Assembly: GCA_963675655.1 (NCBI GenBank)
Contig: OY776489.1
Span: 1 to 64,000, forward strand
DNA: 64,000 bases
Reading direction: 5' to 3'
DNA from: CAXXOK01 sp963675655
GTDB taxonomy: Bacteria > Bacillota > Clostridia > Christensenellales > Aristaeellaceae
A program made the position numbers and the translations under genes. The notes under the pieces are model-generated. The model worked only from the letters and a program-made list of their open reading frames with translations, was not told the origin of the DNA and searched no databases. Positions 54,501-63,815 of this stretch are shown one piece after another. Numbering within the stretch: position 1 is the first letter of the stretch; the number at the start of each line of letters is the position of its first letter.

Positions 54501-55952
54501 TTACGCTTCCAGCTTGGCGATGCCTGCGTCGATACGACGCAGCGTTTCTTCTTTTCCTAGCAGATAGGCGATTTCCGTTGCACCGCCCGGAGTGTTCAGC
54601 TGCCCGCTGATGGCAATGCGAACCGGCCACATCATCTGCCCATTCTTCATTCCGTTTTCCGCGGCTAATGCCATCAGGCATTCCTTTAGCGGCTCTTCGC
54701 CAAAGTTGTCCAGCTTCTCCAGTGCGGGGCGCGCCAGTTGCAATGCCTGCAGGCTTATTGCCGGATCCGTCTTCATCTTTTTATGGGTATAAATGTCCAC
54801 CGCATATTCCGGTAGCTCTGCTAAAAAGCGAACCATGTCGGGCACACGGTCGAACACTTCGGTGCGGGTGTGCATAAGCTCCGCCAAACGGCGGTAATCC
54901 ATTTGCTTACCCGCAAGTACTTTATCAAACCACGGTGTTACCATAGTAAGATAGTCCTCAAAGGGCATCTTTTTAATATACTCGCTGTTAAACCACACCA
55001 GCTTATCCATGTTAAAGATTGAAGGTGACTTGGATAATCCATCCACATCAAACGCTTCCACCAACTCCGGCAAGGTGTAGAACTCGCGCTCCTCCTTGGG
55101 GCACCAGCCCAGTAGCGCGATAAAATTGATAATGGCTTCCTTTACATAACCCTGCGCCAGCAAATCCTCAAAGCTGGGATCGCCGTAGCGCTTGCTCAGC
55201 TTACGTGTCGCATCCTTCATCACGACCGGCAGATGGATGTACGTTGGTGTCGGCCAACCAAGCGCCTCATACAGCAGGTTATACTTCGGCGTGGAGCTGA
55301 TGTACTCGGTGCCGCGCATCACATGGGTGATGCCCATCAGGTGATCATCCACCACATTGGCAAAGTTGTAGGTAGGCAGCCCATCCGCCTTGATCAGCAC
55401 ATTGTCGTCCAGCGTATCGCAAGGCACTTCCACATGGCCAAATAGTGCATCCTCAAAACTGGCGGTGCCGGTAAGCGGCACATTTTGCCGGATTACGTAC
55501 GGTTCGCCGCTTTCCATGCGCTTTTTTGCCTCATCTTTGGACAAGTGCAGGCAATGCTTGTCGTACTTGAACTGCTCGCCGCGTGCGGTAGCCGCATCGC
55601 GCCGTTGCTGCAACTCTTCCTTCGTACAAAAACAAGGGTACGCCGCGCCGGTTTCTATCAACTGCATCGCATAGGGCAGATACAAATCACGACGCTGCGT
55701 TTGGATGTAGGGGCCGAAATCGCCGCCTACATCGGGGCCTTCATCATAAGTAAGTCCTGCCTCGCGCATGCTGTGGTAAATCAAGTCTACCGCGCCGGGC
55801 ACTTCCCGTTCCTGGTCGGTATCCTCAATACGCAAGATAAATTTGCCGCCGTTTTTTTTGGCAAATAAATAAGCATATAACGCGGTACGCAAGCCCCCCA
55901 AATGCAGGTATCCGGTCGGGCTGGGCGCAAAGCGGGTACGAATTTCAGCCAT
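54501..55952 (-). CDS. gltX: Glutamyl-tRNA synthetase
   Basis: 483 residues. RFAPSPTGYLHLGGLRTALYAYLFA (HIGH equivalent) and KLSKRYGDPSFEDLL (KMSKS equivalent) identify GluRS. The 43-bp gap to leuS and 34-bp gap from glnS mark one operon. Confidence 0.97.
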   Translation of the reverse strand: MAEIRTRFAPSPTGYLHLGGLRTALYAYLFAKKNGGKFILRIEDTDQEREVPGAVDLIYHSMREAGLTYDEGPDVGGDFGPYIQTQRRDLYLPYAMQLIETGAAYPCFCTKEELQQRRDAATARGEQFKYDKHCLHLSKDEAKKRMESGEPYVIRQNVPLTGTASFEDALFGHVEVPCDTLDDNVLIKADGLPTYNFANVVDDHLMGITHVMRGTEYISSTPKYNLLYEALGWPTPTYIHLPVVMKDATRKLSKRYGDPSFEDLLAQGYVKEAIINFIALLGWCPKEEREFYTLPELVEAFDVDGLSKSPSIFNMDKLVWFNSEYIKKMPFEDYLTMVTPWFDKVLAGKQMDYRRLAELMHTRTEVFDRVPDMVRFLAELPEYAVDIYTHKKMKTDPAISLQALQLARPALEKLDNFGEEPLKECLMALAAENGMKNGQMMWPVRIAISGQLNTPGGATEIAYLLGKEETLRRIDAGIAKLEA

Positions 55953-55986
55953 GCGATCTTTCCTTTCTGTATCGCGCTGCGGTCGT

Positions 55987-57708
55987 TTACGCCTTGACGG
56001 CTTTCTTAAAACTGTCTTTCAGGCCAACAACGCGGTTAAACACCGCAAGCTGGGCAGTAGAATCGGGATCTTTGCAGAAATACCCCATCCGCAGGAACTG
56101 ATAGGTATCGCCCGGCTTCGTATCGCCCAGCGATTTTTCCATGTAACCATGGCAAACTTCCAAACTGTTTGGGTTGAGCCTTTTCAGGAAGTCTTTTTTC
56201 TGCGCAGCCGCAGGTGCGGCAGCATCCTCAGTATCATCCTGTTCGGCTCCCTCGTTTTCTTCCATCAGCAGCGGCTCGTAGAGCCGGGCTTCCACAGGCA
56301 GGTTTTCAGACGCACTTACCCAGTGCAGCGTACCTTTCACCTTGCGTTTGGCGCCTTCGCTGCCGTTTCGGCTATCCATATCCACGGTGCAATATACGCA
56401 GGTAACGTTGCCGTTTTCATCCTTATCGCAGCTGTCCGCCTTGATAATATAGGCGCTCTTTAAGCGTACCTCTCCGCCAATAAACAAACGGAAATACTTG
56501 CGGGCAGGCACTTCCATAAAGTCTTCCCGCTCAATGTACAATTCCTTCGTCATCACGCTGGTGTGGCCGCCCATTTCGGGGTGCGCAGGATGGTTTTCCA
56601 TCGGCAATTCATCCCGTAAATCCTCCGGCCAGTTTGTTAGCACCACTTTCAGCGGTTTAAGCACAGCCATGGCGCGCGGAACTGTTTCGCCCAGATCCTC
56701 ACGCACACAATGCTCCAGCAGCGCCAAATCCACCTCGCTGTCCGCTTTGGCGACCCCGATACGGTCAATAAAATCACGGATCGCAGCAGGTGTATAGCCG
56801 CGTCTGCGCAGCGCGCACAGGGTCGGCATGCGCGGATCATCCCACCCGGATACATAACCACCCTCTACCAGCATACGCAGATAGCGTTTACTCATAATGG
56901 TACGGGTCAGGTTTAAACGGCTGAATTCGATCTGCCGCGGGGCACTGGGCAGCATGTTCTGGGCATGGTTCACCACCCAATCGTACAGCGGGCGATGATC
57001 TTCATATTCCAGGCTGCACAGGCTGTGAGAAATCCCCTCCAGCGCATCGCCAATCGGATGGGCATAATCATACATAGGGTAAATACACCATGTTTTCCCC
57101 GTACGATGATGCTCCTTAAATAGGATGCGGTACATCGCCGGATCGCGCATATTCATGTTGGGGCTGGCCATATCAATCTTCATTCGCAGGATCAGGCTGC
57201 CTTCCGGGTGCTTGCCAGCCTTCATCTCTTCAAAAAGCCGCAGGCTCTCTTCTACAGGGCGGTCGCGCCACGGGCTGTTTTTACCCGGCGCGGTGAGTGT
57301 GCCGCGATAGGTACGCACTTCCTCTGCTGAAAGCTCATCCACATACGCCAATCCGCGCTCAATCCAGTCCACTGCAATCTCGTAGCACTTGGTGTAATAT
57401 TCGCTGGCAAAAAACAGGCCGCCTTTCCAGTCAAAGCCCAGCCAGCGGATATCTTCCATAATACCGTCGACAAATTCTGTTTCTTCCTTCGCGGGGTTAG
57501 TATCGTCAAACCGCAGATTGGTCAGTCCGCCAAAATGTTCGGCAGTCGCAAAGTTTGTTACCAGCGCCTTGCAGTGGCCAATATGTAAATAACCATTGGG
57601 TTCCGGCGGAAAACGGGTGTGCACGCTTTGGTAACGGCCGCTCTCCAAATCTTGCTGGATGAAATCCCAAATAAAATTGGTTTTTTTCGCGGTCGTTTCC
57701 ATACCCAT
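55987..57708 (-). CDS. glnS: Glutaminyl-tRNA synthetase
   Basis: 573 residues from the ATG at 57708 (a second ATG at 57702 has the better ribosome-binding-site distance). FPPEPNGYLHIGHCKALVTNF and IMSKRYLRMLVEGGYVSGWDDPRMPT are GlnRS signatures; the C-terminal beta-barrel anticodon-binding domains follow. Many Firmicutes lack GlnRS and rely on GatCAB transamidation, so its presence is notable, as is its pairing with GluRS in one operon. Confidence 0.96.
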   Translation of the reverse strand: MGMETTAKKTNFIWDFIQQDLESGRYQSVHTRFPPEPNGYLHIGHCKALVTNFATAEHFGGLTNLRFDDTNPAKEETEFVDGIMEDIRWLGFDWKGGLFFASEYYTKCYEIAVDWIERGLAYVDELSAEEVRTYRGTLTAPGKNSPWRDRPVEESLRLFEEMKAGKHPEGSLILRMKIDMASPNMNMRDPAMYRILFKEHHRTGKTWCIYPMYDYAHPIGDALEGISHSLCSLEYEDHRPLYDWVVNHAQNMLPSAPRQIEFSRLNLTRTIMSKRYLRMLVEGGYVSGWDDPRMPTLCALRRRGYTPAAIRDFIDRIGVAKADSEVDLALLEHCVREDLGETVPRAMAVLKPLKVVLTNWPEDLRDELPMENHPAHPEMGGHTSVMTKELYIEREDFMEVPARKYFRLFIGGEVRLKSAYIIKADSCDKDENGNVTCVYCTVDMDSRNGSEGAKRKVKGTLHWVSASENLPVEARLYEPLLMEENEGAEQDDTEDAAAPAAAQKKDFLKRLNPNSLEVCHGYMEKSLGDTKPGDTYQFLRMGYFCKDPDSTAQLAVFNRVVGLKDSFKKAVKA

Positions 57709-57758
57709 GCGCCTTCCTTCCCTGGTCGTATTGCTTATGCAACCGACGGCATTCTGTC

Positions 57759-57787
57759 ATTATAAAACGAAACCACGCTGTTTTCAA
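57759..57787 (-). promoter_or_regulatory. glnS-gltX-leuS promoter
   Basis: Minus strand: TTGAAA, 17-base spacer, TATAAT, ~50 bp before glnS. The short leader leaves no room for a T-box. Confidence 0.85.
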
Positions 57788-57866
57788 GGGCTGGAAAGCG
57801 GTTTGCTAATTTTCCGCGGTCTGCTGTACAAAAGGGCAAAACATTACCCGGATTCGCAAGATTTCG

Positions 57867-57895
57867 TTGACTTTGCCGCTGGCCTGCCGTATACT
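57867..57895 (+). promoter_or_regulatory. gcv operon promoter
   Basis: TTGACT, 17-base spacer, TATACT, ~40 bp upstream of the glycine riboswitch. Confidence 0.82.
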
Positions 57896-57934
57896 AGCCG
57901 TGACAAACGAATAGCTACGCATTCGGTTGACGGT

Positions 57935-58127
57935 TTGGGGAGAGAGCGGAGGCGTTAGAATACGCATCCGCCGCCGAAGGTGCAAGCCCGCACAAGCTCT
58001 CAGGCAAAAGGACCCGAACCCGACGAAGCTCTGGAAAGCATATATGCACCGAAGAGGCAATCCGCACCTGGCAGGGCATGCGGTGAAACTTTCAGGTAAA
58101 CGGACAGAGGCGCGAAAATATTAGCTG
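57935..58127 (+). ncRNA. Tandem glycine riboswitch
   Basis: Two consecutive glycine aptamers ahead of gcvT. Aptamer 1 (~57935-58030) holds GGAGAGAGCGGAGG... CCGCCGAAGGTGCAAGC... CTCTCAGGCAAAAGGACCC (the conserved core); aptamer 2 (~58031-58127) holds CACCGAAGAGGCAATC... GTGAAACTTTCAGGTAAACGGACAGAG. This is the classic gcvT-motif RNA that senses glycine cooperatively. The terminator at 58113-58156 is its expression platform, so glycine probably switches transcription on. Confidence 0.95.
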
Positions 58128-58156
58128 TATCAGCTAGTTTTCGTGGCTCTTTTTTT
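58113..58156 (+). terminator. Riboswitch-controlled terminator before gcvT
   Basis: Stem CGAAAATATTAGCTG / CAGCTAGTTTTCG (slightly imperfect), then CTCTTTTTTTG. It overlaps the end of aptamer 2, as needed for switching. Confidence 0.88.
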
Positions 58157-58222
58157 GTTCCGTTTGGCTGTTAGCGACTCGCTACGGCGAGCTGAACAGC
58201 CGCTGAAAGGAGTGAGCGTTTC

Positions 58223-59323
58223 GTGATCGAAACGGAGACGCCGCTACATACGCCGCTATACCGGCAGCATGTACAAAACGGCGGGAAAATGGTTACCTTT
58301 GCAGGGTATTTGCTACCGGTGCAGTATGCCGCGGGTGTAATGAAAGAACATGCCGCCGTGCGGGAAAACGTAGGTCTGTTCGACGTAAGCCATATGGGCG
58401 AGGTGCTTTTTACCGGCAAAGACGCCCTAAGCAACATCCAGCATCTGCTCTGCAACGACTACATCACCTTGCAGGATGGGCGCGTACGCTATAGCCCCAT
58501 GCTCAACGAACAGGGCGGCGTGGTAGACGATGTGCTGGTGTATCGCTTTTCTCCGGAAAAATACCTGATAGTCGTTAATGCCGCCAACCGCCATAAAGAT
58601 GTAAAGCACATTCTGAAAGCGCAATTTGGCCAAGTGCAGATACAGGATGTATCCGATGCTTACTGTCAGTTGGCTTTGCAGGGTCCAAACGCCGAATCGG
58701 TGCTAAAAACGCTGCTTCCGCAAGAGCAAATACCTAAGAAGTATTATAGCTTTTTACCGGATGTGGACGTGCATGGCGTGCACTGCATCCTCAGCCGTAC
58801 AGGATATACCGGTGAAGATGGGTTTGAGCTGTATGCGGCCGCAGCCGACGCACCGGCGCTTTTTGAAACACTGGTTGCGGCAGGCGCACCTTTTGCTTTG
58901 CAACTATGCGGTCTGGCATGCCGCGATACCTTACGTATGGAGGCCGCCATGCCGCTGTACGGGCACGAAATGGACGATACCGTCACCCCGCTGGAAACAG
59001 GCTTGGATCACTTTGTGAAGCTGACCAAACCGGAGTTTGTCGGGCGGGAAGCGCTGGTTGCATCCGGCACCCCCAAACGCGCCCGCATCGGGCTGCATAT
59101 GGTGGGGCGCGGAATCGCGCGTGAAAATTGCCCAGTATACAGCGGTAATGAACAAATCGGGCAAACAACAAGCGGTACCCATTGCCCCACCGTTGGCCCC
59201 ATTGCCATGGCGCTGGTCACATGCCCCGCGCCTGCACTGGGCGACCGCGTCGAAGTAGAGGTGCGCGGCAGACGGATTGAGGCGGAAGTTGTTCCCTTAC
59301 CTTTCTACCAGCGCAAACGCTGA
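58223..59323 (+). CDS. gcvT: Glycine cleavage system T protein
   Basis: 366 residues from a GTG with AAAGGAG upstream. Aminomethyltransferase: transfers the methylene group from lipoyl-H protein to tetrahydrofolate. GLFDVSHMGEVLFTG, the conserved N-terminal region, and SRTGYTGEDGFELY (tetrahydrofolate-binding part) are clear. First gene of the operon controlled by the glycine riboswitch; gcvH follows. Confidence 0.97.
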   Translation: MIETETPLHTPLYRQHVQNGGKMVTFAGYLLPVQYAAGVMKEHAAVRENVGLFDVSHMGEVLFTGKDALSNIQHLLCNDYITLQDGRVRYSPMLNEQGGVVDDVLVYRFSPEKYLIVVNAANRHKDVKHILKAQFGQVQIQDVSDAYCQLALQGPNAESVLKTLLPQEQIPKKYYSFLPDVDVHGVHCILSRTGYTGEDGFELYAAAADAPALFETLVAAGAPFALQLCGLACRDTLRMEAAMPLYGHEMDDTVTPLETGLDHFVKLTKPEFVGREALVASGTPKRARIGLHMVGRGIARENCPVYSGNEQIGQTTSGTHCPTVGPIAMALVTCPAPALGDRVEVEVRGRRIEAEVVPLPFYQRKR

Positions 59324-59375
59324 TTTATCGGGCTGAACAAGTAAACTACCAACCGTTAATAAGGAGGGCATTACG

Positions 59376-59750
59376 ATGGCAAATCAAGGCATCCGTATGT
59401 ACACAAAAAGCCACGAGTGGATTATTTTTGAGGACGATACTACCGCAACCATTGGCTTGACCGATCACGCGCAGGACGAATTGGGAGAACTGGTTTTTGT
59501 GAACCTGCCGCAGGTAGGCGACGTCGTTACGAAAGAAGAAAGCTTTGCCGATGTGGAAAGCGTAAAAACCGTCAGCGACGTTTATTCGCCCGTCACCGGC
59601 ACCATCGCCGCTGTAAACGAAGAGCTGCTGGACGCACCGCAGAAGATTAATGAAGACCCGGAAAAAGCCTGGCTGGTGAAAGTAGAAAGTATTACCGATC
59701 AGGTTGATCTGATGGACGAAGCCGCTTATAAGGCGTTTATTGCAGAATAA
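59376..59750 (+). CDS. gcvH: Glycine cleavage system H protein
   Basis: 124 residues; AAGGAGG upstream. Lipoyl-carrier protein; the lipoylated lysine is Lys64 in DVESVKTVSDVYSP. The ELGELVFVNLPQVGD stretch is the hallmark. Substrate of the lipoate ligase encoded downstream. Confidence 0.97.
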   Translation: MANQGIRMYTKSHEWIIFEDDTTATIGLTDHAQDELGELVFVNLPQVGDVVTKEESFADVESVKTVSDVYSPVTGTIAAVNEELLDAPQKINEDPEKAWLVKVESITDQVDLMDEAAYKAFIAE

Positions 59751-59803
59751 CCCTCTTTCTGTTTTCCATAAATTAATAAAACCGAATAGGTAAAGGAGCT
59801 TTT

Positions 59804-61126
59804 ATGAGCCATTATCAACCGCATACCGGAGCGGAAACGCAGGCCATGCTGGATGTTTTGGGTCTGCCTGATACGAATGCCCTGTTTACCGACGTACCCA
59901 AAAGCGTACAGCTAACCCAGCCGCTGCCGCTTTCTAAAGGGCTTACCCAGTTTGAAACCCAGCGCGCCATGGAAACCCTTGCCGCACAGAATACCGCCTA
60001 CAGCCTAACCCTGCGCGGCGCAGGCTGTTACGATCACTTTATCCCGCCACTGGTCAGCCAGATTGCCGGGAAGGAGGAATTCGTAACCGCTTATACGCCT
60101 TACCAGTCCGAGCTTTCGCAGGGGATACTACAAAGCATTTTTGAGTATCAAACATTGATTTGCGAGCTAACCGGCATGGACGCCAGCAACGCGGGCGTAT
60201 ACGACGGCGCAACTGCGGCGGCTGAAGGCGCCGTCATGTGCCGGGAGCGCAGCCGCAGCGTTACGCTGGTCAGCGCGACTGTACACCCGGATACGCTCGC
60301 CGTTATGCGTACTTATTGTTATGGCACAGGGCACGAACTGCGCATTGTACCCTGCGAAAACGGCGTAACCAGCCTGTCCGCCCTGCGTGCAATGCTATCG
60401 GATGATATTTCCGGCGTATATATTCAGCAGCCGAATTTCTTCGGCCAGCTGGAAGATACAGCCGCGCTGTTTGCCGCCGTAAAAGAGGCGGGCGCTAAGT
60501 GTATACTGGGGCAAAACCCCATGACCTTTGCACTTTTACCCGGTGGCAACGAAGTGAACGCGGATATTGTGTGCGGGGATGTACAGCCATTTGGCCTCCC
60601 CATGGCATATGGCGGCCCTTCAGCTGGCTATATTGCCACCACCACAGCGCTCCAGCGCAGGCTGCCGGGCCGCATCGTCGGCCAGACCAGCGATGCGCAG
60701 GATAGGCGCGCTTTTGTGCTCACCCTGCAAGCCCGCGAGCAGCATATTCGCCGGGAAAAAGCATCCAGCAATATTTGCAGCAATCAGGCACATTGCGCAC
60801 TGACCGCATCGATCTATCTCACCTATCTGGGGCTGAAAGGGCTTACCGCCGTCGCGGAAAATTGTCTGGCCGGCGCGCATGCGCTGGCGGATGCTCTTTG
60901 TGCCATCCCCGGTGTGCGGCTACGGTACAGCGGCCCGTTCTTCCATGAGTTTGTGACCGATCTGCCCGTCGCGCCGGAAAAGGTGGAAGCCGCTTTGGAA
61001 ACAGACGGCATTTTAAGCGGTCTGCCACTAGCCGGAGGCATGCTATGGTGTGTTACCGAAAAAGCCACGCAGGAACAGCTTGCCCACGTGGCAGAACTGG
61101 TAAAGGAGGCGTGCGCCCATGTTTGA
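59804..61126 (+). CDS. gcvPA: Glycine dehydrogenase subunit 1 (P protein, N-terminal half)
   Basis: 440 residues; AAAGGAG upstream. The alpha subunit of the two-part P protein: FLGAGCYDHFIP-like start here reads RGAGCYDHFIPP, followed by FVTAYTPYQSELSQGILQSIFEYQTLICELTGMD, then YGGPSAGY and RREKASSNICSNQA. With GcvPB it decarboxylates glycine. It overlaps gcvPB by 8 bp, so translation is coupled. Confidence 0.97.
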   Translation: MSHYQPHTGAETQAMLDVLGLPDTNALFTDVPKSVQLTQPLPLSKGLTQFETQRAMETLAAQNTAYSLTLRGAGCYDHFIPPLVSQIAGKEEFVTAYTPYQSELSQGILQSIFEYQTLICELTGMDASNAGVYDGATAAAEGAVMCRERSRSVTLVSATVHPDTLAVMRTYCYGTGHELRIVPCENGVTSLSALRAMLSDDISGVYIQQPNFFGQLEDTAALFAAVKEAGAKCILGQNPMTFALLPGGNEVNADIVCGDVQPFGLPMAYGGPSAGYIATTTALQRRLPGRIVGQTSDAQDRRAFVLTLQAREQHIRREKASSNICSNQAHCALTASIYLTYLGLKGLTAVAENCLAGAHALADALCAIPGVRLRYSGPFFHEFVTDLPVAPEKVEAALETDGILSGLPLAGGMLWCVTEKATQEQLAHVAELVKEACAHV

Positions 61127-62537
61127 AACCGCAGCGCTCAGTTTTGAAAAGAGCATTCCCGGCCGGGGGAGCGAAGTCGTTCCCGCCCCTGCTGCCCCCT
61201 ACACCAAACTGCCGAATCGCTTCCTACGCAAAAAACCACCTATATTGCCGGAATTAGCCGAATCGGATGTAGACCGTCATTACACACTGCTGGCGCACCG
61301 TACTTTTGGCGTCAACTGCGGATTTTACCCGTTGGGCAGCTGCACCATGAAGTATAACCCTGCCGTGAACCACATCGCTGGTATGCTGCCCGGCTTTACC
61401 AACGTACATCCACTCGCGCCTGCGCATGCCACCCGTGGCTGCAGCGCTGTAATGGAGCAGTTAAGCGAAAGCCTGTGCACGATTACCGGCATGGATGCCT
61501 TCACATTGCAACCTGCCGCAGGCGCACATGGCGAGTTTTTAGGCATGCTGCTGATGAAAACCTACCACGAAAAGCGCGGCGATGCCAAGCGTACCAAAAT
61601 GCTTGTACCAGATAGTGCTCACGGCACCAACCCTGCCAGCGCCGCCATGGCCGGTTTTCAGGTCGTATGTGTGCCCAGTCGTGCGGACGGATGCGTAGAC
61701 TTGGATGCGCTGGCCGGATTGCTGGGCGATGATGTGGCGGGTATGATGATGACCAATCCCAACACACTTGGCCTGTTTGAGAAGGATATTCTAAATATCA
61801 GTCGAATGGTACATGAAGCAGGCGGTTTGATGTACTATGACGGTGCAAACCTCAACGCCATTTTAGGGCTGGCACGGCCGGGCGATATGGGCTTTGACAT
61901 TACACACCTCAACCTGCACAAGACGTTTTCCACCCCGCACGGCGGCGGTGGGCCCGGCAGCGGCCCGGTTGGCGTAAAGGCGTTTTTAGCTCCCTATCTG
62001 CCAAAAACCGCCAGCGAAGCGCCGCATGAAGCCCTGCAAATGAAAGCTTTCTACGGCAATTTCTCCGTACTGGTAAAGGCGCTGGCATATCTGCTTACCC
62101 TTGGTACGGACGGTTTACGCGGTGTCGCCGAGCATGCGGTACTCAACGCTAACTATTTGCTTAAGCGTCTTACGGATGCAGGCTTTATACCGGCATACAA
62201 CGTGCCTTGCATGCATGAGTTTGTTTTAACACTGCAAAACCTGAAGGCAGCGTACGGCGTCAGTGCACTAGATGTTGCCAAATCCATGATTGATTATGGC
62301 ATACATCCGCCGACAATGTATTTCCCGCTCATCGTACACGAAGCGCTGATGTTCGAGCCAACCGAAACCGAATCGCGCGAAACACTCGATCAGGCGGCGG
62401 ATGTGCTATCAACCATTCTTAAGCAGGCACGAGAAAACCCGGACGCTCTGCATACAGCACCGCACAGCGCCGTTATCGGTAGGCCGGATGAGGTGCAGGC
62501 AGCACGCAAACCCATACTCCGCTGGCATCCCGCGTAA
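61119..62537 (+). CDS. gcvPB: Glycine dehydrogenase subunit 2 (P protein, C-terminal half)
   Basis: 472 residues. Carries the PLP-binding Lys268 in THLNLHKTFSTPHGGGGPG and the GSCTMKYNPAVN and AHGTNPASAAMAGF segments. Together with GcvPA it forms the tetrameric P protein seen in Firmicutes and archaea, in contrast to the single-chain GcvP of enterics. Confidence 0.97.
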   Translation: MFETAALSFEKSIPGRGSEVVPAPAAPYTKLPNRFLRKKPPILPELAESDVDRHYTLLAHRTFGVNCGFYPLGSCTMKYNPAVNHIAGMLPGFTNVHPLAPAHATRGCSAVMEQLSESLCTITGMDAFTLQPAAGAHGEFLGMLLMKTYHEKRGDAKRTKMLVPDSAHGTNPASAAMAGFQVVCVPSRADGCVDLDALAGLLGDDVAGMMMTNPNTLGLFEKDILNISRMVHEAGGLMYYDGANLNAILGLARPGDMGFDITHLNLHKTFSTPHGGGGPGSGPVGVKAFLAPYLPKTASEAPHEALQMKAFYGNFSVLVKALAYLLTLGTDGLRGVAEHAVLNANYLLKRLTDAGFIPAYNVPCMHEFVLTLQNLKAAYGVSALDVAKSMIDYGIHPPTMYFPLIVHEALMFEPTETESRETLDQAADVLSTILKQARENPDALHTAPHSAVIGRPDEVQAARKPILRWHPA

Positions 62538-62588
62538 GGTATTTCCCCTACGCGTTGCCGTTGTCAGCTGCAAACGATCCGAAATACC

Positions 62589-62612
62589 GGGAGCACTGCT
62601 TCCCGTTTTTAA
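62589..62612 (+). terminator. Weak hairpin with T-run between gcvPB and lplA
   Basis: CGGGAGC / GCTTCCCG stem with a one-base bulge followed by TTTTT. It may lower expression of lplA and lpdA relative to the gcv genes. A second, stronger hairpin (CGGGTACCGGAA / TTCCGGTGCCCG) lies at 62658-62690, 20 bp before the lplA start. Confidence 0.55.
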
Positions 62613-62710
62613 GCGCTACCCAGCGCGATCGCGCAACCTACCGTTGCGCGCCAATTCCGGGTACCGGAAGCTTTCCGTTTCCGGTGCCCGATCTATCGGC
62701 GGTGAAACGG

Positions 62711-63772
62711 ATGATACGACGTACGGCATGCTTGATTGCCCGCGATACAGACCCCTATCGCAATCTGGCGATTGAAAAACACCTGATGGATACGCTGCCC
62801 AACGAGACGGCAATTCTCTATTTATGGCAAAACGAACATACGATTGTTGTTGGCCGCAATCAGGACCCGCAGTACGAGTGCAGGGTTTCTGATTTTCTGT
62901 CATCCGGCGGCCGTATCGCCAAACGTCTCAGCGGCGGTGGCGCGGTCTATCACGATTTAGGCAATTTAAACTTCACGTTTATCCTGCCAAAAACTGCATT
63001 TGACGTACAACGCCAGCTGTCCGTTATCCGTTATGCGCTGTCCACTTTCCATCTGAACGCTTACCACAGCGGCCGCAATGATCTGCTGGTCGACGACCGT
63101 AAATTCAGCGGAAATGCGTTCTACAAATCCGGGCACAGCGCCTATCACCACGGTACGCTATTGGTTAACAGCAGTATGGAAGTCATGTCACAGTACCTGA
63201 CCGCAAACCGCAGCAAACTACAGGCGCACGGCGTGAAAAGCGTCTCTTCGCGTGTAGTGAACCTGCAAAGCCTGGCGCCCGAATTAACCGTTCACGCGCT
63301 GGAACAGGAGTTATATAACGCTTTTTCCGCCGTTTACCGCAGCGAACCGGTTGTGCTGGACGAGCGAATGCTCGATCAACCCACCCTTTCCATGTTGACT
63401 GCACAGTTTTCGGAAAATCAATGGATTTTTCCCAAATCCCTTCCCTACACCTTCGATGTATCGGAGCGCTTCCCATGGGGCGGCGTAACCGTTAAGCTGT
63501 TGGTGGAAGAAGGCGTAATCCGCGCGGCGCGCCTGCTGACCGATGCGATGGAGGCAGACTTGTTCTCCATGCTGGAGCAAACGCTGACCAATTGCCCCTA
63601 CTTAATATCCGCAATCAACGGGCGGTTGAAGCAGCGCATGGAGCTGTTGCGCGGCCAGCAGTTGATGCAGATGACCAATGATATTTCCGTATTGATTTGC
63701 GGACGGATACGCGAGCTGGATCGTACCACGCGGCACGAGCCCGCGGAAACGGATAACAACCAAACCCGCTGA
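62711..63772 (+). CDS. lplA: Lipoate-protein ligase A
   Basis: 353 residues from the ATG at 62711; the in-frame upstream extension overlaps the two hairpins and has no homology. KRLSGGGAVYHDLGNLNFTFI and DDRKFSGNAFYK (active-site Lys) are the LplA signatures, followed by a C-terminal accessory domain. It activates lipoate with ATP and attaches it to the GcvH lysine, which explains its place in the operon. No ribosome binding site stronger than GGTGAAA is visible. Confidence 0.93.
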   Translation: MIRRTACLIARDTDPYRNLAIEKHLMDTLPNETAILYLWQNEHTIVVGRNQDPQYECRVSDFLSSGGRIAKRLSGGGAVYHDLGNLNFTFILPKTAFDVQRQLSVIRYALSTFHLNAYHSGRNDLLVDDRKFSGNAFYKSGHSAYHHGTLLVNSSMEVMSQYLTANRSKLQAHGVKSVSSRVVNLQSLAPELTVHALEQELYNAFSAVYRSEPVVLDERMLDQPTLSMLTAQFSENQWIFPKSLPYTFDVSERFPWGGVTVKLLVEEGVIRAARLLTDAMEADLFSMLEQTLTNCPYLISAINGRLKQRMELLRGQQLMQMTNDISVLICGRIRELDRTTRHEPAETDNNQTR

Positions 63773-63815
63773 TCAAAGCTTTCTTTACGACAGGACAACA
63801 GAACAGGAGTTTATC

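Noticed and set aside
57709..57760. T-box leader upstream of glnS
   Set aside because: The leader is only about 45 bases and has no T-box sequence.
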